From: Toxorhynchites rutilus septentrionalis
Taxonomy: Eukaryota; Arthropoda; Insecta; Diptera; Culicidae
Direction of reading: 5' to 3'
Assembly: GCF_029784135.1 (NCBI RefSeq)
Contig: NC_073746.1
Location: forward strand, 184,145,983-184,209,982
DNA length: 64,000 nt
Each line of letters opens with the position of its first letter. The stretch's first letter is position 1. A program made the translations under genes and the position numbers. This document shows positions 10,759-21,850 of the stretch, one piece after another. The notes under the pieces are model-generated. The model made no database searches. It was not told the origin of the DNA and saw only the letters and a list, made by a program, of their open reading frames with translations.

Positions 10759-12230
10759 GTGGGAGCTTTTAGTGGGAGTACGCCTGCCAAAACCTCGAGG
10801 CTCATGGTATGCGTTGAGGGCATACATCCCAACGCAATACGGAGACAAGGATACTGAATTCGCTCGAGTTTAATGAGGTGTGTTTTGGCAGCTGATTGAA
10901 AACAGAAACTGCCATACTCCATCACTGAGAGAATAGTTGTTCGATACAACATTATAAGATCTTCGGTATGGGCTCCACCAAGTGCCGGTAATTGTACGGA
11001 GAAAGTTTATTCTTTGTTGACATTTTTTACTCAGATACCTAATATGGGCCCCCCAAGTACATTTGGAGTCGAACCAGACCCCAAGATATTTGAATGACAT
11101 AGCATGAGTGATCGGTTTACCCAAAAGTTGAAGCTTTGGTTTTGCTGGTCTATGCTTCCTAGAAAAAACCACCATCTCTGTTTTCTCCGTGGAGAATTCG
11201 ATCCCTAGCCCAATGGCCCAGGTTGAAAAATTGTTCAAAGTATCTTGTAAGGGTTCTTGCAGGTCGGATTCGTTTGATCCTACGACAGACACCACTCCAT
11301 CATCTGCAATTTGTCTTAAGCTGAAATTTTGTGTAAGGCAATTGTCGATGTCGCTTACATAGAAGTTGTACAAAAGGAGGCTTAAACATGAGCCCTGGGG
11401 GAGTCCCATGTAGGAGACCCGACTTACTGTCGAATCCCCGTGAGAAAAATTCAAATGTTTCTCACAAAGCAAGTTATATAACATATTATTCAATAGAGGC
11501 GGCAGACCCCGAGAGTGTAATTTGTCTGACAGGACCTCTATTGAAACTGAATCAAAGGCCCCCTTTATGTCCAAGAATACTGAAGCCATTTGTTTTTTTT
11601 CGGCGTAAGCCATTTGAATTTCTGAAGAAAGCAACGCAAGACAATCATTTGTCCCCTTGTCCCTGCGGAACCCATATTGTGTATCTGAGAGTAGGCCATT
11701 CGTTTCAACCCATCGATCAAGGCGAAATAAGATCATTTTCTCCAACAATTTCCGTATACAAGACAGCATTGCTATTGGGCGGTACGAATTGAAGTCGGAC
11801 GCGGGTTTTCCGGGTTTTTGAATAGCTAAAACTCGTACTTGTCTCCAATCATCTGGAACAATATTATGTTCCAGAAACCGATTGAATAAATTCAACAAGC
11901 GATGTTTCGCCACATCAGGGAGGTTTTTCAACAAGTTGAACTTAATTCGATCCGATCCCGGAGCAGAATTGTTACATGAAAGGAGAGCAAGAGAGAATTC
12001 TACCATCGAAAACTCAGAATCAAAATCGCACCTATCTTGTGGTATATTTCGAACAGTTTTTTGCACGGGAGCGGAATCGGGACAAACCTTTCGTGCAAAA
12101 TTAAAAATCCATCGATGTGAATATTCTTCGCTTTCATTCGTTGAAGAGCGATTTCTCATGTTTCGAGCCACATAATTTTTTCATTGACGTTTCTCGTGAC
12201 AAACCTCCCACGAAATTTCGCCAATAAGTA
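10752..12230 (-). pseudogene. ORF2 middle part: reverse transcriptase, frameshifted
   Basis: The long frame 12171-10870 carries the RT blocks: VLAIQKPGKPASDFNSYRPI, FLDIKGAFDSV (first catalytic Asp), MGLPQGSCLSLLLYNFYVSD and IADDGVVSV (catalytic Asp pair). The downstream segment KYLGVWFDSKCTWGAHI is also typical. After GTWW, near 10960, the reading continues only in another frame (MLYRTTILSVMEYGSFCF and ERIQYPCLRIALGCMPS). At the upstream end the endonuclease frame (12949-12134) overlaps in a different frame near 12150. These two frameshifts make the RT nonfunctional. Confidence 0.82.
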
Positions 12231-13880
12231 CGTTTTTTTCCTTTGATCAAATTTTTGAACTGATTCTCAAGGGCTAAATACGTTTGAAAATTTTCAGGAG
12301 TTCCACGTTTCCGAAAAGCTTTAAATGCATTCGATTTTTCTATATAAAGCTTGGAACATTGGCTATCCCACCATAGATTGGGAGGCATTCGGGAAATGGT
12401 GGAACCTGGAATGGGTTTCGTTTGAGCGCGAACTGCGCTGTCATAGATCAAACGAGAAAGGAAGTTATACTCTTCCAATGGAGGTAAACCATCTCTGGAA
12501 TTGATGGCTAGAGCAATCGCGTCCGCATACTTTTTCCAGTCAATGTGTCTTGTGAGGTCATATGCCATGTTTATAGATTCAGAAGAATTCGATCCAATAG
12601 TGATGGAAATTTTGATTGGCAAGTGATCACTACCGCTCACTACCGGGTTCTGGATTACATTCCACTTGCAATCTAACGATAGTGAATTCGAGCAAAGCGA
12701 GAGGTCAAGAGCACTTGGGTTAGCAGGAGGTTTGGGAACACGTGTTGTTTCCCCAGTATTCAAAACGGTCATATTGAAGCTGTTACAAAGGTCATATATC
12801 AACGATGAACGATTGTCGTCGTACTGTTCCCCCCAGGCAGTTCCGTGAGAGTTGAAGTCTCCCAAGATCAATCGTGGCTCAGGAAGAAGTGAGCACATGT
12901 CAACAAGTTGCTTGCGGCTAACCGCAGCTCTCGGAGGCTGTCGCCGCACAGGTCATGCATTAAGACCGCGATTCATCGCGGAACGATAGAGCGGGTGTTT
13001 AGACCACGCTCTATCATGAATAGTCAGGAAACAACATTATTCCCCGGCTTTCCGCCGGAAAGATAAAGGAAAGGAAAGATAAACAAAACAGATGCTGCGT
13101 AGGTTGTTTATTGCACCGGAGCTTATTCCGGTGGAATGACACAGAGTAGGAGAAATATGAGTAAGAGCTCGTTAGGAGCTCATTAGGGCAATAAACAAAG
13201 GGAAAAGATAACACGCAAGCGAGCGTGTAAATAATCATCCCTCGTTTGCCCGCCTGGCTTAGAATAACTAATTGTTTTCTTTTCTCTCTTTCTCTTATGC
13301 TACGCCCTTCTAGGGTAGACAAGACCTCACAAGGAGGCAAATATGTTTATTGCGATGGGTTGCGCAGGCAACTTTTAATCAAGCCAAAATATCACTTTTA
13401 AATCAAGCCAAAATATCACATCCCGGACCACCGGCAACCACATTTGGTGGTTGCAACGAGGAATCCATTCCTCGTCCTCTGAGCTGCGCCAACATTTGGT
13501 GGCTCCAGAGAGGACTAGTTCCAAACTAGCCTAGTCGTGGAGCGACAGAGGCCAATACAAGCTGACAATACAGAGGTCTTTTCCTCTGATGCTTGCATGA
13601 CAAGCAACAGCTTCAATCCCTCCAATAGGTGGAAGGTCAATTCGAAAAAATGAGTGGCACTTATTGATCCCCAATAGCACCCCTCCGTATCCGTCATCAC
13701 GGTCCAAGCGTATAATATTGAAATCATGGAAAGAGAGATCATCTCGCGAAGAAAGCCAAGTTTCGGACAGAGCAAAAACATCACAATTGAATTTATGAAT
13801 TAAAAATTTGAATGTATCCAATTTAGGGATGAGACTACGACAATTCCACTGTAAAACAGTGGTCGGAGATCCTCTCTATT
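12150..13880 (-). pseudogene. ORF2 5' part: APE endonuclease split by an insert
   Basis: The N-terminal half (13860-13552) reads VLQWNCRSLIPKL...DVFALSETWLSS, giving the Asn and Glu motifs of AP-type endonucleases, and ends at IVSLYW. The second half resumes at 12934 with PPRAAVSRKQLVDMC, followed by LILGDFNSHG (catalytic DFN) and VVSGSDHLPIKIS (SDH). The break coincides exactly with the 12938-13548 insert. The domain was therefore intact before that insertion, apart from the frameshift near 12150. Confidence 0.8.
12938..13548. mobile_element. Hairpin-rich MITE-like insert with a 3-bp target duplication
   Basis: The 611-bp insert splits the endonuclease frame and is flanked by AGG at 12935-12937 and 13549-13551. 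Its ends are short inverted repeats (CTGTCGC...GCGACAG). It holds a chain of about ten short inverted repeats, including CCGCGA/TCGCGG (12966-12981), GATAGAGCG/CGCTCTATC (12985-13015), CACCGGA/TCCGGTG (13114-13133), ACACGC/GCGTGT (13211-13228), GCAACCAC/GTGGTTGC (13434-13454) and CGAGGAAT/ATTCCTCG (13457-13474). A 19-bp direct repeat (aatcaagccaaaatatcac) also occurs at about 13377-13420. No ORF is supported. The class is unknown. The 3-bp duplication and short TIRs suggest a DNA transposon derivative. Confidence 0.75.
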
Positions 13881-13884
13881 TAAA

Positions 13885-15462
13885 TTAGACATCAAGAGAG
13901 ATAATCATTGCAAGGAGGGGCCATGTTTGCATCAATTGTTGCAAAATTGTCTTTAATACTGAAATCATTGAGATGACAATGGTTCTGATGGAGTCGGAAA
14001 CATTAAAACACTTGAAGATTTGATCCAGAAGGTCAGACAACTTTATAAATCCCGATTGGGAAGTTGAACTGGACGAAAAAATAGGGACAGATGGGGTTTT
14101 TGATGTCCCCTCGAGTGTTGGGTCGTTCGAAGGTGAACTATTCCCACGGAAGCCAGGAGGAACCTGATTTTGCTTGTCCGCGGCACTCGATTTTTTAGGC
14201 AAGCTAACAGGAGGTATCACCGGGGGGACTTGTTCTTGAACTTTGGGAGTGGTCACATTCTTGCGCCGGGGATTCCCTTTGGAAATAAACGGTGTGTCCC
14301 CGCTAGCTGTGTCCGCTTCCATTTCATCAACTGGCAACGAGGAAAAAGTATTGTGTGTTGAGATTGGTTGTTGTTGTTGTTGGGTCAGTGGAGAAGCGCC
14401 CTTTAAAATTTCCGCAAATGTGCGCTTCGAGCGTTCCTTTAAAGAGCGCTTCTGTTTCTCCCAGCGACTCTTATAAGTTTCACAAGCTGATTGCGCGTGT
14501 GGAGTTCCCCCGCAATATGGACATTTATGCTCAGTCGCACTGCAGGATTCCCCCACATGTTGCTCTCCACAAGTTGCACAGCGCTCCTTGTTGGCACAAT
14601 AATCTGAAGTGTGACCAACTGACTTGCATTTGTTGCAAGTCATGGGTTTTGGCACAAAGAGTCGCACCGGCAGTCTCAATTTGTCCACCATAACGTAGTC
14701 AGGGAGAGCGGAACCAGCAAAAGTTACTCGAAACGAGTCGGACGGCGTGAATTTAGTTTCTCCCCCTTCCTGGGAGATTTTGCCTAATTGGCGACAGTCC
14801 AAGATCTCGACTTCCATCGAGGGGAGCTTCTTGAACTTTCCATTTCCTTTTTTAATAAATTCACACGTCAGACCCGTTTCTGTAATCACTCCCGCAATTT
14901 CTACGTTATGGCAGGGCACGTATGCGCGATATTCTAAAATGAACCGCTTGTCGACAACAATAGCGTTAGCTTGCTTCCGATCAGCCACGACAACACGCAG
15001 TTTGTTCGGGCGAACCTTGGAAATTTCGACCACGGAGGAATAATTTTTTGTCAAATCTTTCATGATCTGAATGACATTCAGAGATTTTCCTTTAGGTTTA
15101 GGTCGGAAGAAAACAACCCATGGGCCAGTTCCAGTTGCATTTTCTGGATAAACCTTGACACGGGGTGGAGACACAACAGGAGAGGAAAACGGGGTCGATT
15201 GTTGAGCGGAAGCGGAAACAGCAGGGTTGGGTGGCGTGATCGGGAGTTCAGCGGGAGCGGGAGCGTGAGGGGGAGCGAGAGGAGGAACGGGAGCAGGAGA
15301 TTGAGGGGGTGAAGAGGAGAGGTTTGCAAATTTTCTTGAGGGGGGCTTGTTTAGGTGGGTTAATTCCTCCCCCGAAAAGACTTCTTCTGAAGGGGGAACG
15401 CGTTTAAGCGACTTCCCACCTCCCGTAGATGTGGAGGGATAGACAGTGGATTCAATCTCCAT
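13885..15462 (-). CDS. ORF1 (Gag-like nucleic-acid-binding protein) of the RNase H retrotransposon
   Basis: An uninterrupted 525-codon frame at the 5' end of the element. Residues about 40-110 are Pro/Ala/Ser-rich. A structured middle (about 110-265) follows, with PWVVFFRPKPKGKSLNVIQI near its start. Zinc-knuckle motifs then appear in series, CNKCKSVGHTSDYC, CATCGEQHVGESC and CPYCGGTPHAQSAC. This layout is that of ORF1 proteins from I/Jockey-type non-LTR elements, which bind element RNA and assemble ribonucleoprotein particles. The frame is open throughout, although ORF2 is dead. The stop lies just before the ORF2 region. Confidence 0.82.
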   Translation of the reverse strand: MEIESTVYPSTSTGGGKSLKRVPPSEEVFSGEELTHLNKPPSRKFANLSSSPPQSPAPVPPLAPPHAPAPAELPITPPNPAVSASAQQSTPFSSPVVSPPRVKVYPENATGTGPWVVFFRPKPKGKSLNVIQIMKDLTKNYSSVVEISKVRPNKLRVVVADRKQANAIVVDKRFILEYRAYVPCHNVEIAGVITETGLTCEFIKKGNGKFKKLPSMEVEILDCRQLGKISQEGGETKFTPSDSFRVTFAGSALPDYVMVDKLRLPVRLFVPKPMTCNKCKSVGHTSDYCANKERCATCGEQHVGESCSATEHKCPYCGGTPHAQSACETYKSRWEKQKRSLKERSKRTFAEILKGASPLTQQQQQPISTHNTFSSLPVDEMEADTASGDTPFISKGNPRRKNVTTPKVQEQVPPVIPPVSLPKKSSAADKQNQVPPGFRGNSSPSNDPTLEGTSKTPSVPIFSSSSTSQSGFIKLSDLLDQIFKCFNVSDSIRTIVISMISVLKTILQQLMQTWPLLAMIISLDV

Positions 15463-15905
15463 GTCAACGGGTTCTTCGCATTCTGCCAGATGTACAATTT
15501 TTCAGTGATTTCTCAATTTTTGTTTCTGATTATTTCTTAAACTAAAAACCTTAATCTAATAAAAAATATACTTATATCGCACACCCGTGCGGTTGAAATA
15601 GAACGGTTCCCAGCGAACCGCGTGTCGATCGTACAGCACAGCTGCGGTGTATGGCTCCACAGTGCGATGATGATTTCGATGACGATGATATGGCGATAAA
15701 CACGCCAGCACACAGCGCCCGCGATGCAGGTCTTCTTCCTTCCGCTTTGTTTGCTTCACACTATTGCAGTCCAAAAATCCCGTTTGGGTGAAACAATTAT
15801 TTCACCAGCAGCGAAAGTAACGGTATCACAACAGTATCACAAGATAACGGTATCACCAGACGGGAGAAAATACACCCGGCGGCCTCGACTTCACGAAGAC
15901 GAATG
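15463..15905 (-). promoter_or_regulatory. Presumed 5' leader and internal promoter of the retrotransposon
   Basis: About 440 bp lie between the ORF1 start and the neighbouring TA-flanked element at 15912. Non-LTR elements of this type carry internal promoters downstream of the start site. The sequence is GC-richer than its surroundings and contains repeated 'gtatcac' words (15825-15865). I see no clear TATA box. Function is inferred from position only. Confidence 0.4.
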
Positions 15906-15911
15906 TTAGTA

Positions 15912-16871
15912 GGGTAACACGGGGTGATTTGGACCACCCTTTATCTCAAAAATTACGGCTCAACTTGGATTTTTTATAATGTCATTTCCTTCTATTGTTG
16001 AACCGTATGTACCTAAAGTAAAAAAACCTTTGGTAAAACTTCACAAGAAGATGAAAACGGTAGCATAAACACAGCAAGCACTTTGATCGTCAAAAAATGT
16101 GAGTTTTCCAATAGTGGTTTCAAGGTTTTTCCCGCTTATTAAACAAACTTTTGATATATTGTGCAGTACAATTCTGTTCGCCTACAGAAGAGGAACAATT
16201 TGATGTAGCGAAACTGTAAGTTTGATAACAATAAATGATATTAATTGCATTTTAATTTTTGCGTGTTGTGTGGAGTGACATGGACACGTTTCTGTGGGGT
16301 GAATTGGTCCTACAGCTTTGAGACTTTTTTTTTTGGTCTAATTGATTCCAGATGCCTCTGAATTACAAAAAGAGGATGGACAAACAACGTTGTAAGAAGG
16401 AGGAGCTTGAAAAAGTAACACAGGCCATCGAGAACGAATTTTCTTTGACCAAGCATCAAAAGTGTTTGAAAATGCTCGACCAACAGTGAAAAGATTCATG
16501 CAGAATTCGAGATGGTGTCAATCCAACTTTTCTGGTCTGAATCTGGCCAAGACACCTGGTATCGATCCCAAAACATTGTTACTGATTGTAACATTATCCC
16601 AAAATACTTTACATAAACATAAGTATGTTTTTTTCGATGAAACACACACTGGACTAAATCACCATGCATCAAATTTTAATCTCCAGAAATCATCTCTTTT
16701 ATTGTATGATATATTTGGTAGATTGAAGCATTATATAATGATTAAACATTATTTATTGAGAGAAAACAAGTGTAGCTCAGTATACAATGTGACATTTTTT
16801 TATTTAGACCGTATTGGTTCGGAAATATTAGGCGATTTGCTTAGGTGGTCCAAATTCCCCCCCTTTTCCCC
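15912..16871 (+). mobile_element. pogo-type DNA transposon derivative with a transposase remnant
   Basis: Ends are imperfect inverted repeats (GGGTAACACGGGGTGATTTGGACCACC at the left; the reverse complement of the right end is GGGGAAAAGGGGGGGAATTTGGACCACC) flanked by TA at 15910-15911 and 16872-16873. At 16352 an ATG opens a frame, MPLNYKKRMDKQRCKKEELE, that matches the start of the psq-type helix-turn-helix of pogo/Tigger transposases. It continues after a frameshift as SKVFENARPTVKRFMQN. The ATG follows an acceptor-like 'attccag'. No DDE domain remains, so this 960-bp copy is non-autonomous. Confidence 0.75.
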
Positions 16872-17791
16872 TAGAGGAATTTTTCGATTTTGAAGAGACG
16901 TCACTACGCTCCAGAAACAGGATAGAGAATTTAGATGTGCTTAATAATATGTTTTCATGTGTGTGTGTTTTTTTTACTATTTATAAGTATCTTACTTCAT
17001 TAAGACGATGCTGTCAGATGAACTTTAATTTAAACAAATAAACAAATAAATTAAAAAAGGTATGAAAATTGTGCTACTTCGGCCACATGAAATAACTCGT
17101 GATTCTAGACGTATAGAGGATGACTGTTTTCGGCAAAAATTGTAGTACAAATCGAGGTCGTTGTACTTTAGATCAATCGTGACAAGAGTGGGAGTGGTTA
17201 TTTTCCTTGAATTACCTATAACGTGGTGGTTGAATTACCTATTAGAGGAGGTTCAGGTAAGACGGACAGTGGGCAATGTCCTGGAAAAAAGGTAATGAAG
17301 ATGGTGGTTTTTCAAGCGACATAGCATGCGCTGCCATAACTATTTCTCAAATAGTGACGTCAGTCGTTATGTTTATATTTGATTTCCTACCACATCCTTG
17401 TAAAAATGTTATTTTTAGGAAGTGTTTTATCAATTAAAAACGTACATTTTATTAGAGTTTCCGCTGAATATGAAGCTAATGAGACAGCGTGCAGTGAATA
17501 TTTGTGAAATCACGTCGAAAAGGACGAATAAAAGTGATATTTCCATGTGCCATTTTCACTCCCCCACGTTCATAGAAACAAACGAACTTTTATTATTTTA
17601 ATGTTACGAAGTTGGTGTCTTGAAGGCTTTCAGTGTCGGTGTGTATGTTGTGAGAAAACAATCGGCAATTAATAAAAATTTCACCGAAAATGTTACGGCT
17701 TTCGAGATCTAAGTATACGACTGCTCTCTGGAATTTTAAACGGCATAAATAATCGAAATAAGCCACAATACAATTCTCATCTGTTAAAAAA
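16872..17791. other. No recognised feature
   Basis: AT-rich sequence. The segment 'aggttcaggtaagacggaca' near 17248 resembles, in inverse, 'tgtccgtcttaccccc' near 25405, which hints at an old dispersed repeat. I could not define its limits. Confidence 0.4.
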
Positions 17792-19703
17792 CAGGAAGTG
17801 GGTTATATATATGGTATAACCGCAAGGGTGACGTAGGACTATCGTTGAATTAGAGATCATTTGTTTGAAGTTGAATCTCAATCCATTCTGAATGAATGAA
17901 TAAATGAATATTTGGGGGACTTCGAAAACGAGAGCGTTACGTTGGAGGCACAAGGTTTTATGCATCCAATATAGGATACGAAAAACCTTGTTCTGAAGAA
18001 TAATCTTCAGAAGCTAACCTGCTAACTGTACTTGATTGACAAATCACAAACCCAAATGTATTATATGGATATTTAAAAATAAACTCTTTCGCTTGAATGT
18101 AATTTTCAATTCCAAGGGGAACTGGCAGATTATTTTCCAGAAACCATTAGATATTTCCACATTTTCCTCGATACTGGAAGCCCACCAGTGGTTAATACTA
18201 ATTCGATAACCACCTGTTAATAGCACTTGATTGAAACATATTTGGTCACAATGTTACATGGATAGAAAACATTCAAATAAACTCTTTCACATGAATGTAT
18301 TTTTAAATTCCCAGAGGAATTGGCAGATTATTTTCAGTAACGATTAGATATTTCCACATACATGATTAGATCTTTCCGGAACTTTCTCGATGTTGAATGG
18401 CATCCAAACGGAAAGAATTCTGCGCGTGTATGTGTCGATCCTTCGCCGTCCACCTCCTCCAGCACGTTAGGCAACGATGTTGTCTTGTCGATGTCCTCAC
18501 GAAAAATGAATGTGTCTCACCACCAGAATATCGCTTAAGTATGCTTTTTGTGTGCTCCCGTGGCCGAGTGGTTAGCGTCATAACTAACATGCCGGGTGTT
18601 CGGGTTCGATTCCCGTTCTGGTCGGGGGAATTTTTCGTCAAAGAAATTTCCTCCGACTTGCACTGTGATCACGCGTATTCTCTAGAGCTTGCCACTCAGA
18701 ATGCATTCAAGGCGTGTTATTTGGCATAGAAATCTCAACTAAGTACTAATAAAAATGACGCAAGTAATACTACGTTGAGACGGCGAAGTTCCTCTAGGAA
18801 CGTTAGTGCCATTGAAGAAGAAGAAGGATGCTTTTTGTGTGTGATTGAATCGAGAGAAGGAGTGGTTTACGATGGCAATTTGGAAGGCAAACTAGAGGGG
18901 AATGAGCTCTCTGAGCTCGGAACTTTCGGCGACTGAGCAATAATCGATTGCGGGCGCATACAATATTGGATACGGAAATATCCTACTGATGGGGAAGAAT
19001 AATCTTCAGAAGCTATCCTGTTAATTGCGGTTGATTGAAAAATCACAAAACCAAATGTATTTGGTCACAGTGTTACATGGATAGAAAACATTCAAATAAA
19101 CTCTTTCACATGAACGTATTTTTAAATTCCCAGAGGAACTGGCAGTTTATTTTCCAGAAATGATTAGAACTTTCCGGAATTTTCTCGATGCTGAATGGCA
19201 TCCAAACGAAGAATTCCGCGCGTGTATGTGTGTGTGTGGCGGCTGCTCCGAACTCTTCCCGGGGAACCGTTTGTGGCATCACTCTCCTCCTGATGGATTC
19301 TCTTCTGGCCTAAGGTGCACAAACAGGCTCTTGGTGGCACCGTTCATCCGCGCTTTCATGATAAACGAAGAGCTTCACCACAACAGCGACAACATGCTCC
19401 AATCGCTGTTCAATTAGAACTGAGTGGATTTCCGAGCGGCGCTCGCTTATATACCGATTGGTGATTTCAATAGCCTGTTTTGAAAGCAATTTTAAGACTA
19501 TTGAAACAAGTTTTTGGATCAAAAAGTAACAAGTATAGAACGCGTAGACATTTTATCTTTCGAATGAAGTGTTTATCATGCCATTTCGTTCAGTTGTTTA
19601 GGAGCTATTAACGCTCAAAATCTCGGTCTCCGGCGTAACGCTTCCGTTTTCGAAACTTTGATTTTACACCCCGGTATAGAAATGAAAGACGTAGTCCTAC
19701 GTC
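17792..19703 (+). mobile_element. Unclassified dispersed element (CAGGAAGTGGG...CCTACGTC), long copy
   Basis: Begins CAGGAAGTGGG and ends TAGTCCTACGTC, with AAAA on both sides as a probable 4-bp duplication. The shorter copy at 36539-37631 is in the opposite orientation and has the same ends and flanking TTTT. Internal units repeat the segment 'gttacatggatagaaaacattcaaataaactctttcacatgaa' (18255-18300, 19072-19113; a diverged unit at 18060-18130). A SINE (18554-18827) is inserted in it. On the minus strand, 19441-19453 form TATATAAGCGAGC followed about 32 bp later by an initiator-like TCAGTT. There is no coding region that I recognise. Confidence 0.65.
18554..18827 (+). mobile_element. tRNA-derived SINE (Feilai-like), copy 2
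   Basis: The tRNA-like head begins GCTCCCGTGGCCGAGTGGTT (A box) and contains GGTTCGATTCC (B box). The body and GAA-rich tail are the same as in the copies at 5499 and 44120. Target duplications ATGCTTTTTGTGT lie at 18541-18553 and 18828-18840, so the insertion is complete. It disrupts the dispersed element at 17792-19703. Confidence 0.9.
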
Positions 19704-20651
19704 AAAACAAACAGTAAAATGATTTCATGAGAATTTCGGATCAAATTATCATGCAACCGTGAGTACTTTGAACATTATTTTGTTTCTCCCATATACATTC
19801 CATATTAAATGCCAATAATTACGACACGATACTTCGCCTACTGCTCCCCCTCGATATGTACCTCATTGGACAATGGGGGTAAGATGAACAGGTGGTTGAT
19901 TTGTATAGTAACATTATGAATTTCAAATTTCTGTTAATGAGACATGTTATTCTATAATATTTGAATCCCCCTATGACAATGAATACTGTTCTTAAGTAGA
20001 AATAAGAAACAAAAACTGAAAATCATACATGATTCCGCGTGTAGATGTTATTTTTGCGGCTTCGATATTAAGCATTTTGGGTGGTTTAATTTCAAAATTT
20101 AACTCGCTGATGGTTTTATTTCGGTTTGTGAGTTAACAGAGAAGGGTATTGGGTGTGTAAGGAAACATAAATTCATTTGTAAGTGGAAAATTTTAATAAT
20201 TGAAATAATTGTACTGGTGGGGTTGAAATGGACAGTGAAATATTGAGATCACATCCAATGCATGATCATTGGGAAGAGTATTCAACTTTTTTTCTATTGC
20301 TTTCTCTGTTTGTTCTATTTCAGTTACTGGACACACGAACACTGAAGGAGACAGTGTAACCGTTGATTAACAGGCACAATTTAAGTTCCACCCAAATTCA
20401 AATTAATGCATGAAAATTTCATTAAACTAGATAATTTCCAGCTATTCATAGATGGTTTGAGTCTAAGGTAAACAATGCCCACCGAGACACACTATCCAGT
20501 TTGTCAACCGTCATCGAATGGAGCTGACAACTGGACAGAGGAAAAATAGATTGTTTCCCTACACAAAAAATCTGTAAAAAAAATAAAACGAAAAAGCTCG
20601 GCGAATGAACAGTGCCGGCAAACTTCAACTTCAACGACTTCAACGGTTTAA
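19704..20651. other. No recognised feature
   Basis: AT-rich intergenic sequence. It contains 'caatgggggtaagatgaacagg' near 19874, a word related to the dispersed 'gtaagacggaca' repeats, but no element boundaries are clear. Confidence 0.4.
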
Positions 20652-20838
20652 CCCTTTCGCTACGGCAGTGTGTCCCTTCTGAGTGATACCGCTGAACGGA
20701 GCACTGCGCCGAAAAGTGTGCATATCTCGCTCGTGTGATCGAATGTGCAGTATCGCCCTGATGTCGTCTGTAAGCGACACTCGTACACACAGACCGTCAC
20801 GCGGATGTCGCCTATAGGCGACACTCATAGCGAAAGGG
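20652..20838. mobile_element. piggyBac-type MITE (TTAA target)
   Basis: 187 bp with terminal inverted repeats CCCTTTCGCTA...TAGCGAAAGGG, flanked on both sides by TTAA (20648-20651 and 20839-20842). TTAA duplication is the hallmark of the piggyBac superfamily. The interior includes repeated 'gcgacactc' words. There is no coding capacity. Confidence 0.85.
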
Positions 20839-21126
20839 TTAAGTAAGTCAGAAGTGCGCGACGGAAAATTTAATCTAAAATCGGAACAGTTGGAAAAATT
20901 GGAAAAGAGATGATTAGAGGTAGTAAAAGAAAACCGATAGAAGCGATACAAGAAAAACAAAATAATAGAAAAAAAAGAAAAAAAGAAAAGGAAAGCTGAA
21001 AAAAAGATCGGTCCAGCGGGCCTTTTACTTTTAGAATTTGCAGAGGCAGCTGGAAGACTGAGTTTGGGAGACATTACCAGAACACACAGACAGAGAGAAA
21101 AATTTAAACAACAGATGCCGCATATA

Positions 21127-21850
21127 TTGGGTTGGGGAAAATAAATGTCGTATATTGTCAATATATGGCCTACTTAAACATATCTTGTGTTGTACTTATC
21201 GCATCGGGTCGTACTATACGCCTATACGGCTATTTAAAGACAATCTGTGCTACAAGTGTCGTTTTGACAGTGTTGTGATTGTCCTTTTCAGTCTCAAGTT
21301 ATAGCGCGTCAAAGATGGAGTCCACCAAGCAAGAAATTCGCCATATTTTACGTTTTTACTACCTGCGAGGTAAAACTGCAACGAAGGCGGCCGAAAAAAA
21401 TCGTGTAGTTTATGGACCCAATACTGTAACGATTCGCACAGCATAGCGTTGGTTTGATCGATTTCGTTCTGGTGTAGTGGCTGTCGAAGATACACCCCGT
21501 ACTGGTAGGCCAATCGTCATGGGAACCGATAAAATCGTTGAAATCATTTAAGTAGACCGGCATGTGAGCACTCGCTCGATTGGCCAGGAACTGGGAATAG
21601 ACCATAAAACCGTTTGGATGGTGACTGGTGATGAAAAATAGATCACGTACGACAACCTAAAGCGAAAAAAGTCGTGGCAAATAAGAAGGGGGGTTTTATA
21701 AGGGAGGGGAATAATGAAGTTGCCTTCTAAATGGCAACAAGTTTGCGAACAAAACGGCGTATATTTGACTTAAATTGGATAATTTTAAGTATGTTAAATA
21801 AAGCGTCAAATTTCGATCAGAAATACGACATTTATTTTTCCCCAACCCTA
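21127..21850 (+). mobile_element. mariner transposon, internally deleted
   Basis: The inverted ends (TTGGGTTGGGGAAAATAAAT at the left and ATTTATTTTTCCCCAACCC at the right) are flanked by TA. A transposase start lies at 21315 (MESTKQEIRHILRFYYLRGK). Helix-turn-helix parts follow, RWFDRFRSGVVAVEDTPRTG and HVSTRSIGQELGIDHKTVWM, typical of irritans-type mariners. Two in-frame stops (after TIRTA and EII) interrupt it. After the DNA-binding half the sequence jumps to VTGDEKW.TYDN, the first catalytic Asp block, and then loses the rest of the DDD domain. The copy is dead. Confidence 0.85.

Larger units (their letters stand above)
8865..15905 (-). mobile_element. Non-LTR retrotransposon with RNase H (I/LOA-like), nearly full length
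   Basis: About 7 kb on the minus strand, in order: a 5' leader (15905-15463), ORF1 with zinc knuckles (15462-13885), ORF2 with endonuclease, reverse transcriptase, RNase H and a C-terminal CCHC motif (about 13880-9045), and a 3' untranslated region ending in TGAATG-type hexamer repeats (9000-8935). An RNase H domain after the RT is typical of the I/LOA group of non-LTR elements. ORF1 is open but ORF2 is disabled. A 5'-truncated relative lies at 25420-27240. The outer ends are approximate because no target duplication could be identified. Confidence 0.8.

Noticed and set aside
14170..15329. Plus-strand and alternative minus-strand ORFs over the ORF1 region
   Set aside because: They lie antisense or out of frame to the zinc-knuckle ORF1, which has clear motifs. 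They have no recognisable domain of their own.
18554..18627. A functional tRNA gene
   Set aside because: The A and B boxes are real, but all copies share the same body and tail and are flanked by target duplications, so these are SINE heads.
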